From Candidatus Bathyarchaeota archaeon (GTDB taxonomy: Archaea > Thermoproteota > Bathyarchaeia > RBG-16-48-13 > GCA-020355125): DNA of 23,697 bases. Made by a program: the position numbers and the translations under genes. Of the stretch, positions 1 to 7,043 are shown piece by piece (the stretch's first letter is position 1; every line of letters begins with the position of its first letter). The notes below the pieces were generated by a model. That model was not told the DNA's origin, searched no databases, and saw nothing but the letters and a program-made list of their open reading frames with translations. Location of the stretch: positions 1 through 23,697 of the forward strand of contig JAOZHK010000021.1 of NCBI GenBank assembly GCA_026014905.1. Reading direction: 5' to 3'.

Positions 1-158
1 CAAAGGCTCATTACAGTCCCTTTACCGGTATGAAAGTGATAGGTAAACCCATACATGTCATTATACGCGGAAAAACGGTTATGCGGGATGGAGTAATTCT
101 CGCTCAGCCAGGAAGCGGTTCTGTTCTTGTCGCATCCGCGTCATCCCCGGGTCAATAA
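1..158 (+). CDS. Amidohydrolase C-terminus, dihydroorotase-like (5' end outside window)
   Basis: Only the last 51 codons are present; the reading frame opens at base 3 and ends at TAA 156-158. The visible SPFTGMKVIGKP segment followed by VIIRGKTVMRDG is the usual end of cyclic amidohydrolases of the dihydroorotase/allantoinase type, where the chain leaves the barrel and completes the small beta-sandwich domain. The metal-binding residues are outside the window, so the substrate cannot be decided. Dihydroorotase (pyrC) is the favoured reading because pyrD and pyrK lie in the same window, but about 10 kb away, so this link is weak. Only two bases separate it from the next gene, so it probably leads a three-gene operon. 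Confidence 0.7.
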   Translation, partial: KAHYSPFTGMKVIGKPIHVIIRGKTVMRDGVILAQPGSGSVLVASASSPGQ

Positions 159-160
159 AA

Positions 161-658
161 ATGTTACAATTTATCTCCGATGCCATGCTTGGGCGATTGA
201 CTCGATGGCTACGCATCCTTGGCCATCCTGTATTCTATGATCAAGCACTCTCTGATGAGCAACTCCTTTCACTAGCGCAAACTAATAACTGGATTCTCTT
301 AACAAGAGATCACGAGCTCCATCAACGAGCTCAACAACAAGGCACGCTCGGTCTCTATCTTCAGGGTCACACGATTTCCGATAAATTAGTTGAGATTGCA
401 AGACAATTTTCTTTATCCTTCCATCTTGATGCGAGAGTATCTCGCTGTGCACTATGTGGGGCCTGTCTGACGCAAGTTGACAAAACAGCAATTCAAACTG
501 AAATACCCCCAGGAACATTCAGTCGCTTTACAGCGTTTTGGCAATGCGAGAGTTGTAATAAAGTTTATTGGCAAGGCAGCCACTGGAATCGAATCTCCCA
601 AACAGTGACGCATGTCAACGCGCGTATATTTTCCCCAGAAGTAAATTGTCGGAAATGA
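161..658 (+). CDS. Mut7-C family PIN-like RNase domain protein with zinc ribbon
   Basis: This 165-residue protein matches the Mut7-C (DUF82) family, a PIN-fold nuclease domain fused to a C-terminal zinc ribbon. The first half (about 1-90) has the family opening, FISDAMLGRLTRWLRILG, with acidic D7 and then LTRD (D50), typical of the PIN metal site. The second half carries two Cys pairs, C96/C99 and C129/C132, which should bind one zinc. The role is probably RNA processing or decay, but substrates are not established for this family. The gene starts two bases after the amidohydrolase stop and ends one base before the next ATG, so all three are likely co-transcribed. The start is fixed by this tight junction and the family-typical N-terminus. 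Confidence 0.88.
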   Translation: MLQFISDAMLGRLTRWLRILGHPVFYDQALSDEQLLSLAQTNNWILLTRDHELHQRAQQQGTLGLYLQGHTISDKLVEIARQFSLSFHLDARVSRCALCGACLTQVDKTAIQTEIPPGTFSRFTAFWQCESCNKVYWQGSHWNRISQTVTHVNARIFSPEVNCRK

Positions 659-659
659 G

Positions 660-1289
660 ATGAGAATGGAGTTTCAAATTACTAACGAAGATGGACAATT
701 CCTCATCGATCTTGCTCGAAAAACAATTACTGAATATATAGCTACCCAACAGGTAGTCACAACTCCATCAAACTCGCCAATACACCTCCTTCAACCCCGT
801 GGCGTATTCGTCACCCTCACCACCCAACTTACAGGGGAAAAAATGCTTCGAGGCTGTATCGGTTATCCTGAGCCACAGCTTCCATTACTCGAAGCTACAA
901 TCTCCGCAGCAATCAGCGCAGCCACCCGTGATCCCCGCTTCACACCAATTTCCGTTACCGAGTTAGACAAAATACTAATTGAGATCAGTATCCTCACCCT
1001 CCCAATATTGATTAAAGTGAAAAAAGCCACGGATTATCCTAAACATATTCAAATTGGGCGCGATGGATTAATTATAGAACGAGGAATATTCAAAGGACTA
1101 CTTTTGCCCCAAGTACCAATCGAATGGAACTGGGACGCTGACGAATTTCTAGCACACTGCTGTGAAAAAGCTGGTCTATTATCTGATGCTTGGCTTCTCC
1201 CAGGAACGAAAATCTCTACATTTTCGTGTATTCTCATTCAGGAACATTCAGTTCAACAAGCAATAAAACTCATTGATATGCGAAAATAG
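660..1289 (+). CDS. AMMECR1 domain protein
   Basis: This 209-residue protein is a full-length AMMECR1 domain (TIGR00296 type), conserved from archaea to humans and still without an agreed biochemical activity. The hallmark LRGCIG lies at residues 63-68, preceded by PRGVFVTL and followed by AAISAATRDPRF and the late PQVPIEWNWD segment, all in family order. It begins one base after the Mut7-C stop, closing a compact three-gene unit. A second in-frame ATG two codons downstream (666) would remove only two residues. No signal peptide or membrane segment is visible. In many archaea AMMECR1 sits among radical-SAM, MEMO-like or nuclease genes; here the partner is the Mut7-C nuclease. Confidence 0.9.
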   Translation: MRMEFQITNEDGQFLIDLARKTITEYIATQQVVTTPSNSPIHLLQPRGVFVTLTTQLTGEKMLRGCIGYPEPQLPLLEATISAAISAATRDPRFTPISVTELDKILIEISILTLPILIKVKKATDYPKHIQIGRDGLIIERGIFKGLLLPQVPIEWNWDADEFLAHCCEKAGLLSDAWLLPGTKISTFSCILIQEHSVQQAIKLIDMRK

Positions 1290-1310
1290 AAGAATCAAAT
1301 GATCAACTCT

Positions 1311-1924
1311 TTACACGAGCAAGATGATATTTAAAATCATCATGAATATAATACCAAGCAAGATGCCCGAGGACACGGCATGCTTGTACCCATGTTCATG
1401 AGCGATTGGAATCAATTCATCTGCGGTTATTTAAGTCATTACACCGGCAGCAAACGCTAAAGAAAAACCAATAGCTTCATTCGAGGCATTCGATAATATC
1501 GTATTGCCCAAGAGCGCACCAAATGGCTCAGCTAAACCAGAAACCACCGTGTAAGCAACACACGTTTTTTTCCACTACCAACTGACAGTGCAGGAACGGC
1601 GGTTGCGATGCCTTCAGGAACATTGTGAAAAAAGACTGCGACTGCAATTAATGTTCCCAATTCTGGGAGACGAGTATATCCTGTACTAATAATAACACCT
1701 TCAGGAATATTATGAATTGTAATTCCAATAAGAATCAATAATCCTGATTTTAACATAGTTGCCTTAATAACGCCGTTTTCTTTCTTCCCCAATTCGAGAT
1801 GGGGAAGAACGGTGTCAATAATAATCATCAACACGGAACCGATTGAAAACGCAATACGCGCGCGCGTATGCTTCAGGAAGCATGACCTTGTAATGCAATA
1901 ATGTCCTATAAAAGTGTAAGTCCC
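1311..1924 (-). pseudogene. Degraded ZIP-family metal transporter (ZupT-like)
   Basis: The minus strand encodes most of a ZIP divalent-metal permease in pieces. From about 1850 to 1566 one frame reads SIGSVLMIIIDTVLPHL and then HNIPEGVIISTGY and HNVPEGIATAVP, the metal-binding helices 4 and 5 of ZIP proteins. In a run of seven A on the minus strand (1565-1571 on plus) the frame is lost. The continuation in another frame reads YTVVSGLAEPFGALLG, FAAGVMT, a TAA stop (1431-1433), then ITADELIPIAHEHG and a final hydrophobic helix ending at TAA 1311-1313. One inserted A and one Tyr-to-stop substitution explain both lesions. The first helix and a convincing start codon are missing, and a CG palindrome lies in the N-terminal part. 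Zinc or iron uptake by this copy is presumably lost. Confidence 0.85.
1854..1869. repeat. CG palindrome 1, ATA(CG)5TAT
   Basis: A perfect 16-bp palindrome of alternating purine and pyrimidine, with five CG steps at 1857-1866. It lies in the broken N-terminal part of the ZIP pseudogene. Bases 1868-1883 add an adjoining inverted repeat (ATGCTTC, two bases, GAAGCAT). A related but imperfect alternating stretch, CACGTGCGCGTG, lies about 80 bp further right near 1951-1963. Confidence 0.7.
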
Positions 1925-2038
1925 TTATTCCAGATAGCTCGTGGCATATCACACGTGCGCGTGAGTTATTGAAAAGCTTAATTACATCAACAAATAGTTA
2001 TCATACACGAAACAATTGAGCATGGAGCTGTTTTGTAA

Positions 2039-2971
2039 ATGATTTATGGATCAGGAAAATATTCGTACAAACTAGTGGAAGATTGGGTGCAACTACCCAA
2101 AGGTGATACCTTCAGGGATGTATGTGGTATCGGTATAGATGAGCAAGATCAAGTCTATGTTCTCAATCGCAGTGTCCATCCAGTTATGATTTTTTCGAAA
2201 GGCGGAGGCTTCCTGTCAACATGGGGCGAGGGCCACTTCACACGAGCACATAATTGCTGCATGGGACCCAATGATACCATCTATTGTACTGATGATAAAA
2301 ATCATACAGTCACAAAATTTGATTTACAAGGTAATGTCTTGATGGTTCTGGGAACCAAGGATCAACCATCTGATACGGGGTACCGAGCAACATCTGACTT
2401 ATTTGAAAGTCTAGCCTCCATCACACATCGTGGTCCACCATTTAATCGACCGACAGGAGTCGCACTCTCCTCAACTAACGATATCTTCATTTCAGATGGA
2501 TATGGGAATGCTGGTGTCCATAAATTTACACCAGATGGAACACTACTGTTTTCTTGGGGAGGACCCGGAGCAGGACACAGTCAGTTTCGACTTCCCCATT
2601 CGATCTGGGTCGATCGTCAGGATCGTGTCTGGGTGACTGACCGTGAAAATAGTAGAATACAGATTTTTACCACGAGTGGCGATTTTGTCTCTGAATGGAC
2701 CAACGTGTTCCGTCCAACAGATTTATGTATTGACGAGAATGACATTGTCTATGTTTCAGAGCTCTGCCGTCGTGTCAGTATCTTTACGATTGATGGTGAA
2801 TTAATCACACGCTGGGGAAACGAAGCCCACGAAACCACGGATCCCTTATTTCTAGCTCCTCACGGAATTGCAGTGGACTCTCAAGGAGACATCTATGTTG
2901 GAGAAGTTTCATTAACATCTGCAAAAGTCGATCGGGGTCCACGAACAATTCAAAAATTCTCCCTAGCTTAA
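2039..2971 (+). CDS. NHL-repeat beta-propeller, peptidyl-alpha-hydroxyglycine alpha-amidating lyase-like
   Basis: This 310-residue protein is a six-bladed NHL propeller closest in motif content to the lyase domain (PAL) of the animal peptide-amidating enzyme, which splits peptidyl-hydroxyglycine into amidated peptide and glyoxylate. The PAL zinc histidines have counterparts at RAH (H71), LPHS (H187) and APHG (H275). SDGYGN (Y155) matches the catalytic tyrosine motif, and VTDRENSRIQIF matches the DREN arginine region. There is no signal peptide, so unlike animal PAL it should be cytosolic, and no monooxygenase (PHM) partner is seen. The true substrate is therefore unknown; related archaeal and bacterial copies may be lyases for other hydroxyglycine-type adducts. 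It stands alone, with a CG palindrome 20 bases after its stop. Confidence 0.82.
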   Translation: MIYGSGKYSYKLVEDWVQLPKGDTFRDVCGIGIDEQDQVYVLNRSVHPVMIFSKGGGFLSTWGEGHFTRAHNCCMGPNDTIYCTDDKNHTVTKFDLQGNVLMVLGTKDQPSDTGYRATSDLFESLASITHRGPPFNRPTGVALSSTNDIFISDGYGNAGVHKFTPDGTLLFSWGGPGAGHSQFRLPHSIWVDRQDRVWVTDRENSRIQIFTTSGDFVSEWTNVFRPTDLCIDENDIVYVSELCRRVSIFTIDGELITRWGNEAHETTDPLFLAPHGIAVDSQGDIYVGEVSLTSAKVDRGPRTIQKFSLA

Positions 2972-2990
2972 ATAATGTTTAGTCTCATTG

Positions 2991-3008
2991 TATACGCGCG
3001 CGCGTATA
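2991..3008. repeat. CG palindrome 2, TATA(CG)5TATA
   Basis: The most complete copy of the recurring element: an 18-bp perfect palindrome inside a longer alternating purine-pyrimidine stretch (about 2988-3011). It lies between the PAL-like gene stop (2971) and the TATA box of the Nudix gene. Read as RNA it can form a short GC hairpin followed by a C/T-rich tract, so both a terminator role and a promoter-proximal role are possible. Confidence 0.75.
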
Positions 3009-3018
3009 TGCTCTCCTC

Positions 3019-3027
3019 TTTTTATAT
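3019..3027 (+). promoter_or_regulatory. TATA box for the Nudix gene
   Basis: TTTTTATAT lies about 36-44 bases before the ATG at 3063. With the usual archaeal spacing of about 25 bases from TATA to start site, the transcript would begin near 3048 and have a short leader. A T7 run follows at 3042-3048. Confidence 0.5.
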
Positions 3028-3062
3028 CTGGAAAACATGAATTTTTTTGAGTTAACGTAATA

Positions 3063-3554
3063 ATGCAGTATTGTTGCTATTGTGGAAAAAAATTAACTCT
3101 CAAACTTCTTTATGATGGGAGTAATGAACAGTATTGTCATCAATGCGATCACGTTTTTTTCAATTCCCCTTCACCAGCAATAATCGTTGCTGTCCTCAAC
3201 GGATCGAGAATCTTACTAACTCGAAGCATTGAATGGACTCATTCCTATTGGGGGCTTATTGCCGGACACCTCAAGTCCAGTGAAACAGCTGAACATGCAG
3301 CTAAACGAGAGATCCTGGAAGAAGTGGGAATCACTATTAATAATGTAACAATACTTCGTACTTTTATCCATCGGGAAAATCTTCTGATGATTGGGTTTAA
3401 AGCAAGCACGTCAGAAAATAAAATCTCGTCCTCACAAGAGCTAGCTGCTGCAACATGGTTCAATCTTAATGAACCCTTACCACTTCGACCCAAATCTATT
3501 GCCAGTCAAGTTGTACGACATCTTTATTCTGATGTACAATTCCTAAACGTTTAG
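3063..3554 (+). CDS. Nudix hydrolase with N-terminal zinc ribbon
   Basis: This 163-residue protein hydrolyses a nucleoside diphosphate linked to another moiety, judging by a complete Nudix box at residues 68-90 (G68, E74, R82-E83, E86-E87, G89). The N-terminus holds a zinc ribbon with C4/C7 and C25/C28, the layout of NudC-type NADH pyrophosphatases. However, the SQPWPFP signature of NudC, which normally lies after the box, is not present, so NADH or mRNA-cap-like substrates cannot be assumed. No clear ribosome binding site precedes the ATG, which fits a short-leader transcript from the TATA box at 3019. It is followed 55 bases later by an unrelated small gene with its own strong ribosome binding site. 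Confidence 0.9.
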   Translation: MQYCCYCGKKLTLKLLYDGSNEQYCHQCDHVFFNSPSPAIIVAVLNGSRILLTRSIEWTHSYWGLIAGHLKSSETAEHAAKREILEEVGITINNVTILRTFIHRENLLMIGFKASTSENKISSSQELAAATWFNLNEPLPLRPKSIASQVVRHLYSDVQFLNV

Positions 3555-3609
3555 TGGATATTTATTAATTGAGTTAGCTTGCTATTCACTCATCAAGGAG
3601 TGTAGGATA

Positions 3610-3915
3610 ATGGTAATGAAAACGAAAGTTTATCGGAATAAGGATATTAGTCGAGTTCTACTTGGAGCTCCTGCCAGTCATAAACATCTGCGGACTATCA
3701 TCGAAACTCAGGATGAACGATTCATTTTCCAGGAGGCTACGATTGCGAATATTGTACGAGCATATATCACCATCAAGACTCACCCGACCCATTTAGGCAT
3801 CGAACTTGTTTCTACAAAAATAACTGGGAAAGAAGGATATGCCCGTTATCAACTCCTCGAATCCGGAAAAACAGCCAAGCAGATTCAAAACGAAGTAACA
3901 CAAATAATAACCTAA
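3610..3915 (+). CDS. Conserved-looking hypothetical protein, 101 residues
   Basis: I do not recognise this family. The gene has a strong ribosome binding site (AAGGAG, 3595-3600) nine bases before ATG 3610; ATG 3616 is a possible alternative. The protein is soluble and basic at its N-terminus, with a predicted alpha/beta pattern: a helical or strand segment around HLRTIIETQDERFIFQ, then IVRAYITIKTHP, a central strand LGIELVSTKI, and a C-terminal helix after GKTAKQIQNEV. No cysteines, signal peptide or membrane helix are visible. It sits directly upstream of a small winged-helix regulator on the same strand (59-base gap), and the two may form a unit. The function is unknown. Confidence 0.7.
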   Translation: MVMKTKVYRNKDISRVLLGAPASHKHLRTIIETQDERFIFQEATIANIVRAYITIKTHPTHLGIELVSTKITGKEGYARYQLLESGKTAKQIQNEVTQIIT

Positions 3916-3974
3916 AGTCTATATTCACTAGCTAGCCTTTGGACAATCTTGAAAAGTAGAGGAAAGGGGATTTA

Positions 3975-4265
3975 GTGGCGAAACGCTCAATGGAGGAAGA
4001 GAAAGAGTACCATAGGCGATATTTACGAGCAGTTAATCACCCGCTACGGAAAAAGATTCTCGTAATCCTCAGGAATCAAAATATGACCGCGGAACGACTT
4101 GCGACGAGATTAAGAATAGATGTGAAAAGCTTATCCTGGCATCTAGAGTTCCTTGAGTATGGACATTGCATCACTCGGAAGCGCGACGATGCACGCATTG
4201 TATACATGTTAACGAAAGAAGGAAACGTTATCAACTACCTTGACGGATCGTTAAATGGAGCTTAA
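3975..4265 (+). CDS. Small winged-helix (ArsR-like) transcriptional regulator
   Basis: This 96-residue protein is one winged helix-turn-helix domain. The segment YLRAVNHPLRKKILVILR is the classic first helix of ArsR/MarR-like archaeal regulators. It is followed by MTAERLATRLRIDVKSLSWHLEFLE, in two parts the HTH and recognition helix, and then a wing (ITRKRDDARIVYMLT). No Cys or His cluster suggests metal sensing. Translation starts at GTG 3975, seven or so bases after GGAAAGGGG. The next gene, an enolase-superfamily dehydratase, begins 37 bases after its stop on the same strand, so this could regulate the sugar-acid enzyme or the preceding unknown gene. That link is inference from position only. 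Confidence 0.85.
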   Translation: MAKRSMEEEKEYHRRYLRAVNHPLRKKILVILRNQNMTAERLATRLRIDVKSLSWHLEFLEYGHCITRKRDDARIVYMLTKEGNVINYLDGSLNGA

Positions 4266-4302
4266 TTAAAAAATTCAGGTTCAATATTGGGTAAGTGATC
4301 AT

Positions 4303-5406
4303 ATGAAGATTACAGGTTCCACAGTATATCAGGTTAAAGGTCGTGGTTGGCCCAAATATCCTTGGATTTGGGTCGAAATAACTACTGATGTAGGCATCTC
4401 AGGTGTTGGTGAAGCGGCACCGATTAATGGTGTCGTTGAGGCCATCCACCAGCTAAGCAAGAAACTTCAGGGCCAAAACCCCTTTAATATCGAAAAAATC
4501 TTCGAAGAATCCTTCCGGTCAGGAGCGTTTCTCCCTGCAATAAGCGGTATTGAGATAGCTTTATGGGATATTATAGGAAAGCAGTTACAAGTTCCCATCT
4601 ATAATTTATTGGGCGGTCAGTGCCATGAGCGGTTACGTGTCTATTTAGATGGTTTCTTTCGTGGCGCGAAATATCTTCCGGAAGACTATGCAGAGAAAGC
4701 GAAACATGCTGTAAACCAAGGCTTTACTGCTATTAAGGCAGACATTGATCCTCCCCACATTCCCACGATGCATCGCATTAATCGAGAACTCGATTCCGCC
4801 GATCTGATGCTCACTGTTCAGATCATTAAAGCAGTGAGAGATGAGATTGGAGCAGAAATCGATTTTGCAATTGATACACATGGGTCTTTTAATTTACCAG
4901 CAATCCTTAAATTAGCAAAAATGATCGAATCATGTAATCTTCTCTGGATTGAAGACCCTGTACCCCGAATCCGCGCGAACATGAAGACTCTAGCATACTT
5001 AACATCAACCATCAATACACCCATATGCGTCGGTGAACATCTTTTCACACGATTTGAGTTCCGCGAATTATTTGAGCAGATGGCTGCAGATATCATTATG
5101 CCCGATATTTGTTACACCGGAGGAATACTCGAAATGAAAAAGATCGCAGCTCTCGCAGACACTTATCATATCCCTTTCTGTCCCCATAACTATTTAGGGC
5201 CAATAGCAACGATGGCAAGTATCCAAGTTTGTGCATGTGTTCCTAACTTTTCAATCCTAGAGTTCCAAGGCGGAGAGGTGCCTTGGCGCGATCGTGTTCT
5301 CAGTGATCCAATTCCACTTGACAAAGGATACATTGAGCTCCCAACAAAACCTGGGCTAGGTGTAACGCTGAATAAAAATGAATTAGAACCCTTTCTTGTG
5401 ACGTAA
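4303..5406 (+). CDS. Mandelate racemase/muconate lactonizing family enzyme, probable sugar-acid dehydratase
   Basis: This 367-residue protein is a full-length enolase-superfamily member of the mandelate racemase subgroup, which removes an alpha proton from carboxylate substrates. The capping domain covers about 1-115 and the barrel about 120-350. Visible catalytic positions are K145-A-D147 (KxD base), the metal ligands D191, E217 (IEDP) and E245 (GEH), and the D268/H295 dyad (MPDIC and CPHNYLGP). DTHG at 191-194 and the PHNYLGP loop resemble galactonate/gluconate dehydratases, so sugar-acid dehydration feeding a KDG-type pathway is likely. The exact substrate is not determined. The start ATG is preceded by GGGTAAGTGATCAT, a weak site. 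The gene follows the winged-helix regulator closely. Confidence 0.88.
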   Translation: MKITGSTVYQVKGRGWPKYPWIWVEITTDVGISGVGEAAPINGVVEAIHQLSKKLQGQNPFNIEKIFEESFRSGAFLPAISGIEIALWDIIGKQLQVPIYNLLGGQCHERLRVYLDGFFRGAKYLPEDYAEKAKHAVNQGFTAIKADIDPPHIPTMHRINRELDSADLMLTVQIIKAVRDEIGAEIDFAIDTHGSFNLPAILKLAKMIESCNLLWIEDPVPRIRANMKTLAYLTSTINTPICVGEHLFTRFEFRELFEQMAADIIMPDICYTGGILEMKKIAALADTYHIPFCPHNYLGPIATMASIQVCACVPNFSILEFQGGEVPWRDRVLSDPIPLDKGYIELPTKPGLGVTLNKNELEPFLVT

Positions 5407-5468
5407 ATAGGAATACATATAATCTCTCACACTCTGCCATTAACCGACGAATCACTCGTAGTATACGT

Positions 5469-5531
5469 ATGGAGGAAAGCGATAATCTAAATAGAATCAG
5501 TGTTCAATTCAACGAAGTGTCCAATAGATGA
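5469..5531 (+). other. Possible 20-codon upstream ORF overlapping the PAC2 start (ATGA)
   Basis: An ATG at 5469 opens a 20-codon frame whose TGA (5529-5531) overlaps the ATG of the PAC2 gene. The PAC2 ATG has no ribosome binding site of its own, so coupled translation from this small frame is conceivable. The peptide has no recognisable similarity, and GGAGG lies inside its second and third codons rather than before it, so it may be chance. Confidence 0.25.
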
Positions 5532-6328
5532 TAACAATGAAGGAAATACTGCGTTTACACGATAACATTGCTCTCAATAACAGTATCATGTTGATAGGGT
5601 TACACGGCTGGGGAAATGCTGGGCAAGTCTCTACATACACTTTACAACACCTCATAAATTCTTTTCAAGCCGTTGGTTTTGGAGAAATTCTTTCTGATCA
5701 ATATCATCATTACCAGATTGAACGACCGCAAGTTACAGTTCAACAAGGTATCATGGAATCCTATCATCCTCCAAAGAACGAGTTGTTCTATTGGAAAGAT
5801 CCAGAAGCTGAAACAGATTTATTGTTACTACAAGGCACTGAACCTCATATAAAGTGGGCAAATTATGCTACTGTGATTCTGGATTTAGCTATAAATCAGA
5901 ATGTCCAGCGTATCTTCACTATTGGTGGATATTTAACGGATATTGCTTCGGTAGATTCCTTACCCGTCTCAGCATCAACGAATAACTCAACATTAATCAA
6001 TGAGATAATGCAAGCAGAGGTCATTCTCACTAACTACACCGGTCCGACAAGTATCTATAGTGAAGTCTCATGGCAGGGCAAACTGCAGAATATTGACGTG
6101 ATTAGTATATGGTGTGGAGTGCCTTACTATATAAAAGACCTTTATCCACCTGCTGTATATCGAATTCTAAAGAAACTACAACAAATCAGTGATATCGCAA
6201 TTGACTTCAACACTCTCCAGCAAGAAGTTGATCGATATCTGGAGACCAACAATGACTCTCGTCCCCGCAGCCAACTCGGCAAGGCACTTTCGACAGGGAA
6301 TCCCTCAAAGGATATGTATATCGCATAG
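5528..6328 (+). CDS. PAC2 family protein (proteasome assembly chaperone-like)
   Basis: This 266-residue protein fits the archaeal PAC2 (DUF75) family, homologous to the eukaryotic proteasome assembly chaperone 2. Early landmarks are the SIMLIGLHGWGNAGQVS segment (residues 19-35), the family's nucleotide-phosphorylase-like first strand and turn. Later come LLLLQGTEPHIKW, VQRIFTIGGYLTDI and NYTGPTSIYSEV, in the expected order. About 25 C-terminal residues after the final helix look disordered and polar. Archaeal PAC2 homologues have been proposed to help assemble or gate proteasomes; direct proof is limited. The ATG at 5528 is closed upstream by TAG 5525-5527 in the same frame; ATG 5537 is the only other nearby start. 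A CG palindrome follows five bases after the stop. Confidence 0.88.
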   Translation: MITMKEILRLHDNIALNNSIMLIGLHGWGNAGQVSTYTLQHLINSFQAVGFGEILSDQYHHYQIERPQVTVQQGIMESYHPPKNELFYWKDPEAETDLLLLQGTEPHIKWANYATVILDLAINQNVQRIFTIGGYLTDIASVDSLPVSASTNNSTLINEIMQAEVILTNYTGPTSIYSEVSWQGKLQNIDVISIWCGVPYYIKDLYPPAVYRILKKLQQISDIAIDFNTLQQEVDRYLETNNDSRPRSQLGKALSTGNPSKDMYIA

Positions 6329-6332
6329 TTAC

Positions 6333-6343
6333 TACGCGCGCGT
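6333..6343. repeat. CG element 3, TA(CG)4T in a convergent gap
   Basis: Four CG steps (6335-6342) make up much of the 34-base gap between the converging PAC2 and HAD genes. The element is followed by a pyrimidine-rich stretch containing GCTCTTCTTCT, resembling the context of the copy at 2991. Confidence 0.6.
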
Positions 6344-6362
6344 CTATCTGCTTGCTCTTCTT

Positions 6363-7025
6363 CTAGATAATGTAATGAAAGATCTCGGTGTATTCACTTA
6401 AGGTCTCCACTATTAGATCCGGGTTCTGTTTCTCCAATTCTTCACGTGAATACATTCCGGAGGTAACAGCTATACAATTCATGCGAGCTTGTTTTGCTGC
6501 GACCACTCCAAAAATCGAGTCTTCAACCACTACGCAATGTTCGGGCTGACAATCCAGTAATGTTGCACATGTCAAGAAAACCTCTGGATTTGGTTTCGAG
6601 TGAATGACGTCATCAAATGTGACGACAGCAGGAAAATAGTTTCGAACTCCGAGCTTTGTTAATGTACGTTCAATAACTGGGCGGTTGCTCATTGTGGCTA
6701 GACCGATTCTCACTTGACCTTTTAACGCTTGAAGAAGCGTAATGACGCCTGGAAATAACTGAATGTCATCGAGCATGGTGATTTGAATCTGAATTTTCCG
6801 TTGTTGAAGCTGAGTGAGTAGCTGCGGGCTCCATGACATTGAACAGGTTTCTAATGCATCGCGAAAAATTAATCGCGGTCCAACCCCGATTCGTCGTTCA
6901 ATAAATTCATCCTTTACTCGACATCCGGTTTCTCTAAGAACTTGCTGGAACGAGGCAACAAGTACTTGTCGGGTGTCCGCAAGGGTTCCATCCCAATCAA
7001 AGATAACGGCTTGAAATTTTGCCAT
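6363..7025 (-). CDS. HAD-superfamily phosphatase (subfamily IA)
   Basis: This 220-residue protein has all four HAD motifs in order: motif I FDWDGTLAD with nucleophile D10 and acid/base D12; motif II LATMSNRP (S113); motif III lysine in HSKPNPE (K144); and motif IV VVVEDS (E168, D169). The helical C1 cap between motifs I and II (about 18-90) is typical of phosphoglycolate phosphatase and beta-phosphoglucomutase-like enzymes. The substrate is therefore a small phosphorylated metabolite, not further identifiable. The gene starts 18 bases after the stop of the M20 amidohydrolase on the same strand and is probably co-transcribed with it. The two might act in one salvage or detoxification route, but that is inference. 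Confidence 0.9.
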   Translation of the reverse strand: MAKFQAVIFDWDGTLADTRQVLVASFQQVLRETGCRVKDEFIERRIGVGPRLIFRDALETCSMSWSPQLLTQLQQRKIQIQITMLDDIQLFPGVITLLQALKGQVRIGLATMSNRPVIERTLTKLGVRNYFPAVVTFDDVIHSKPNPEVFLTCATLLDCQPEHCVVVEDSIFGVVAAKQARMNCIAVTSGMYSREELEKQNPDLIVETLSEYTEIFHYII

Positions 7026-7043
7026 GGTTGAGCCTCTGCTACT

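Noticed and set aside
1431..1571. Programmed recoding in the ZIP gene
   Set aside because: Two independent lesions, a shift and a stop, plus a missing first helix fit decay or sequence error better than recoding.
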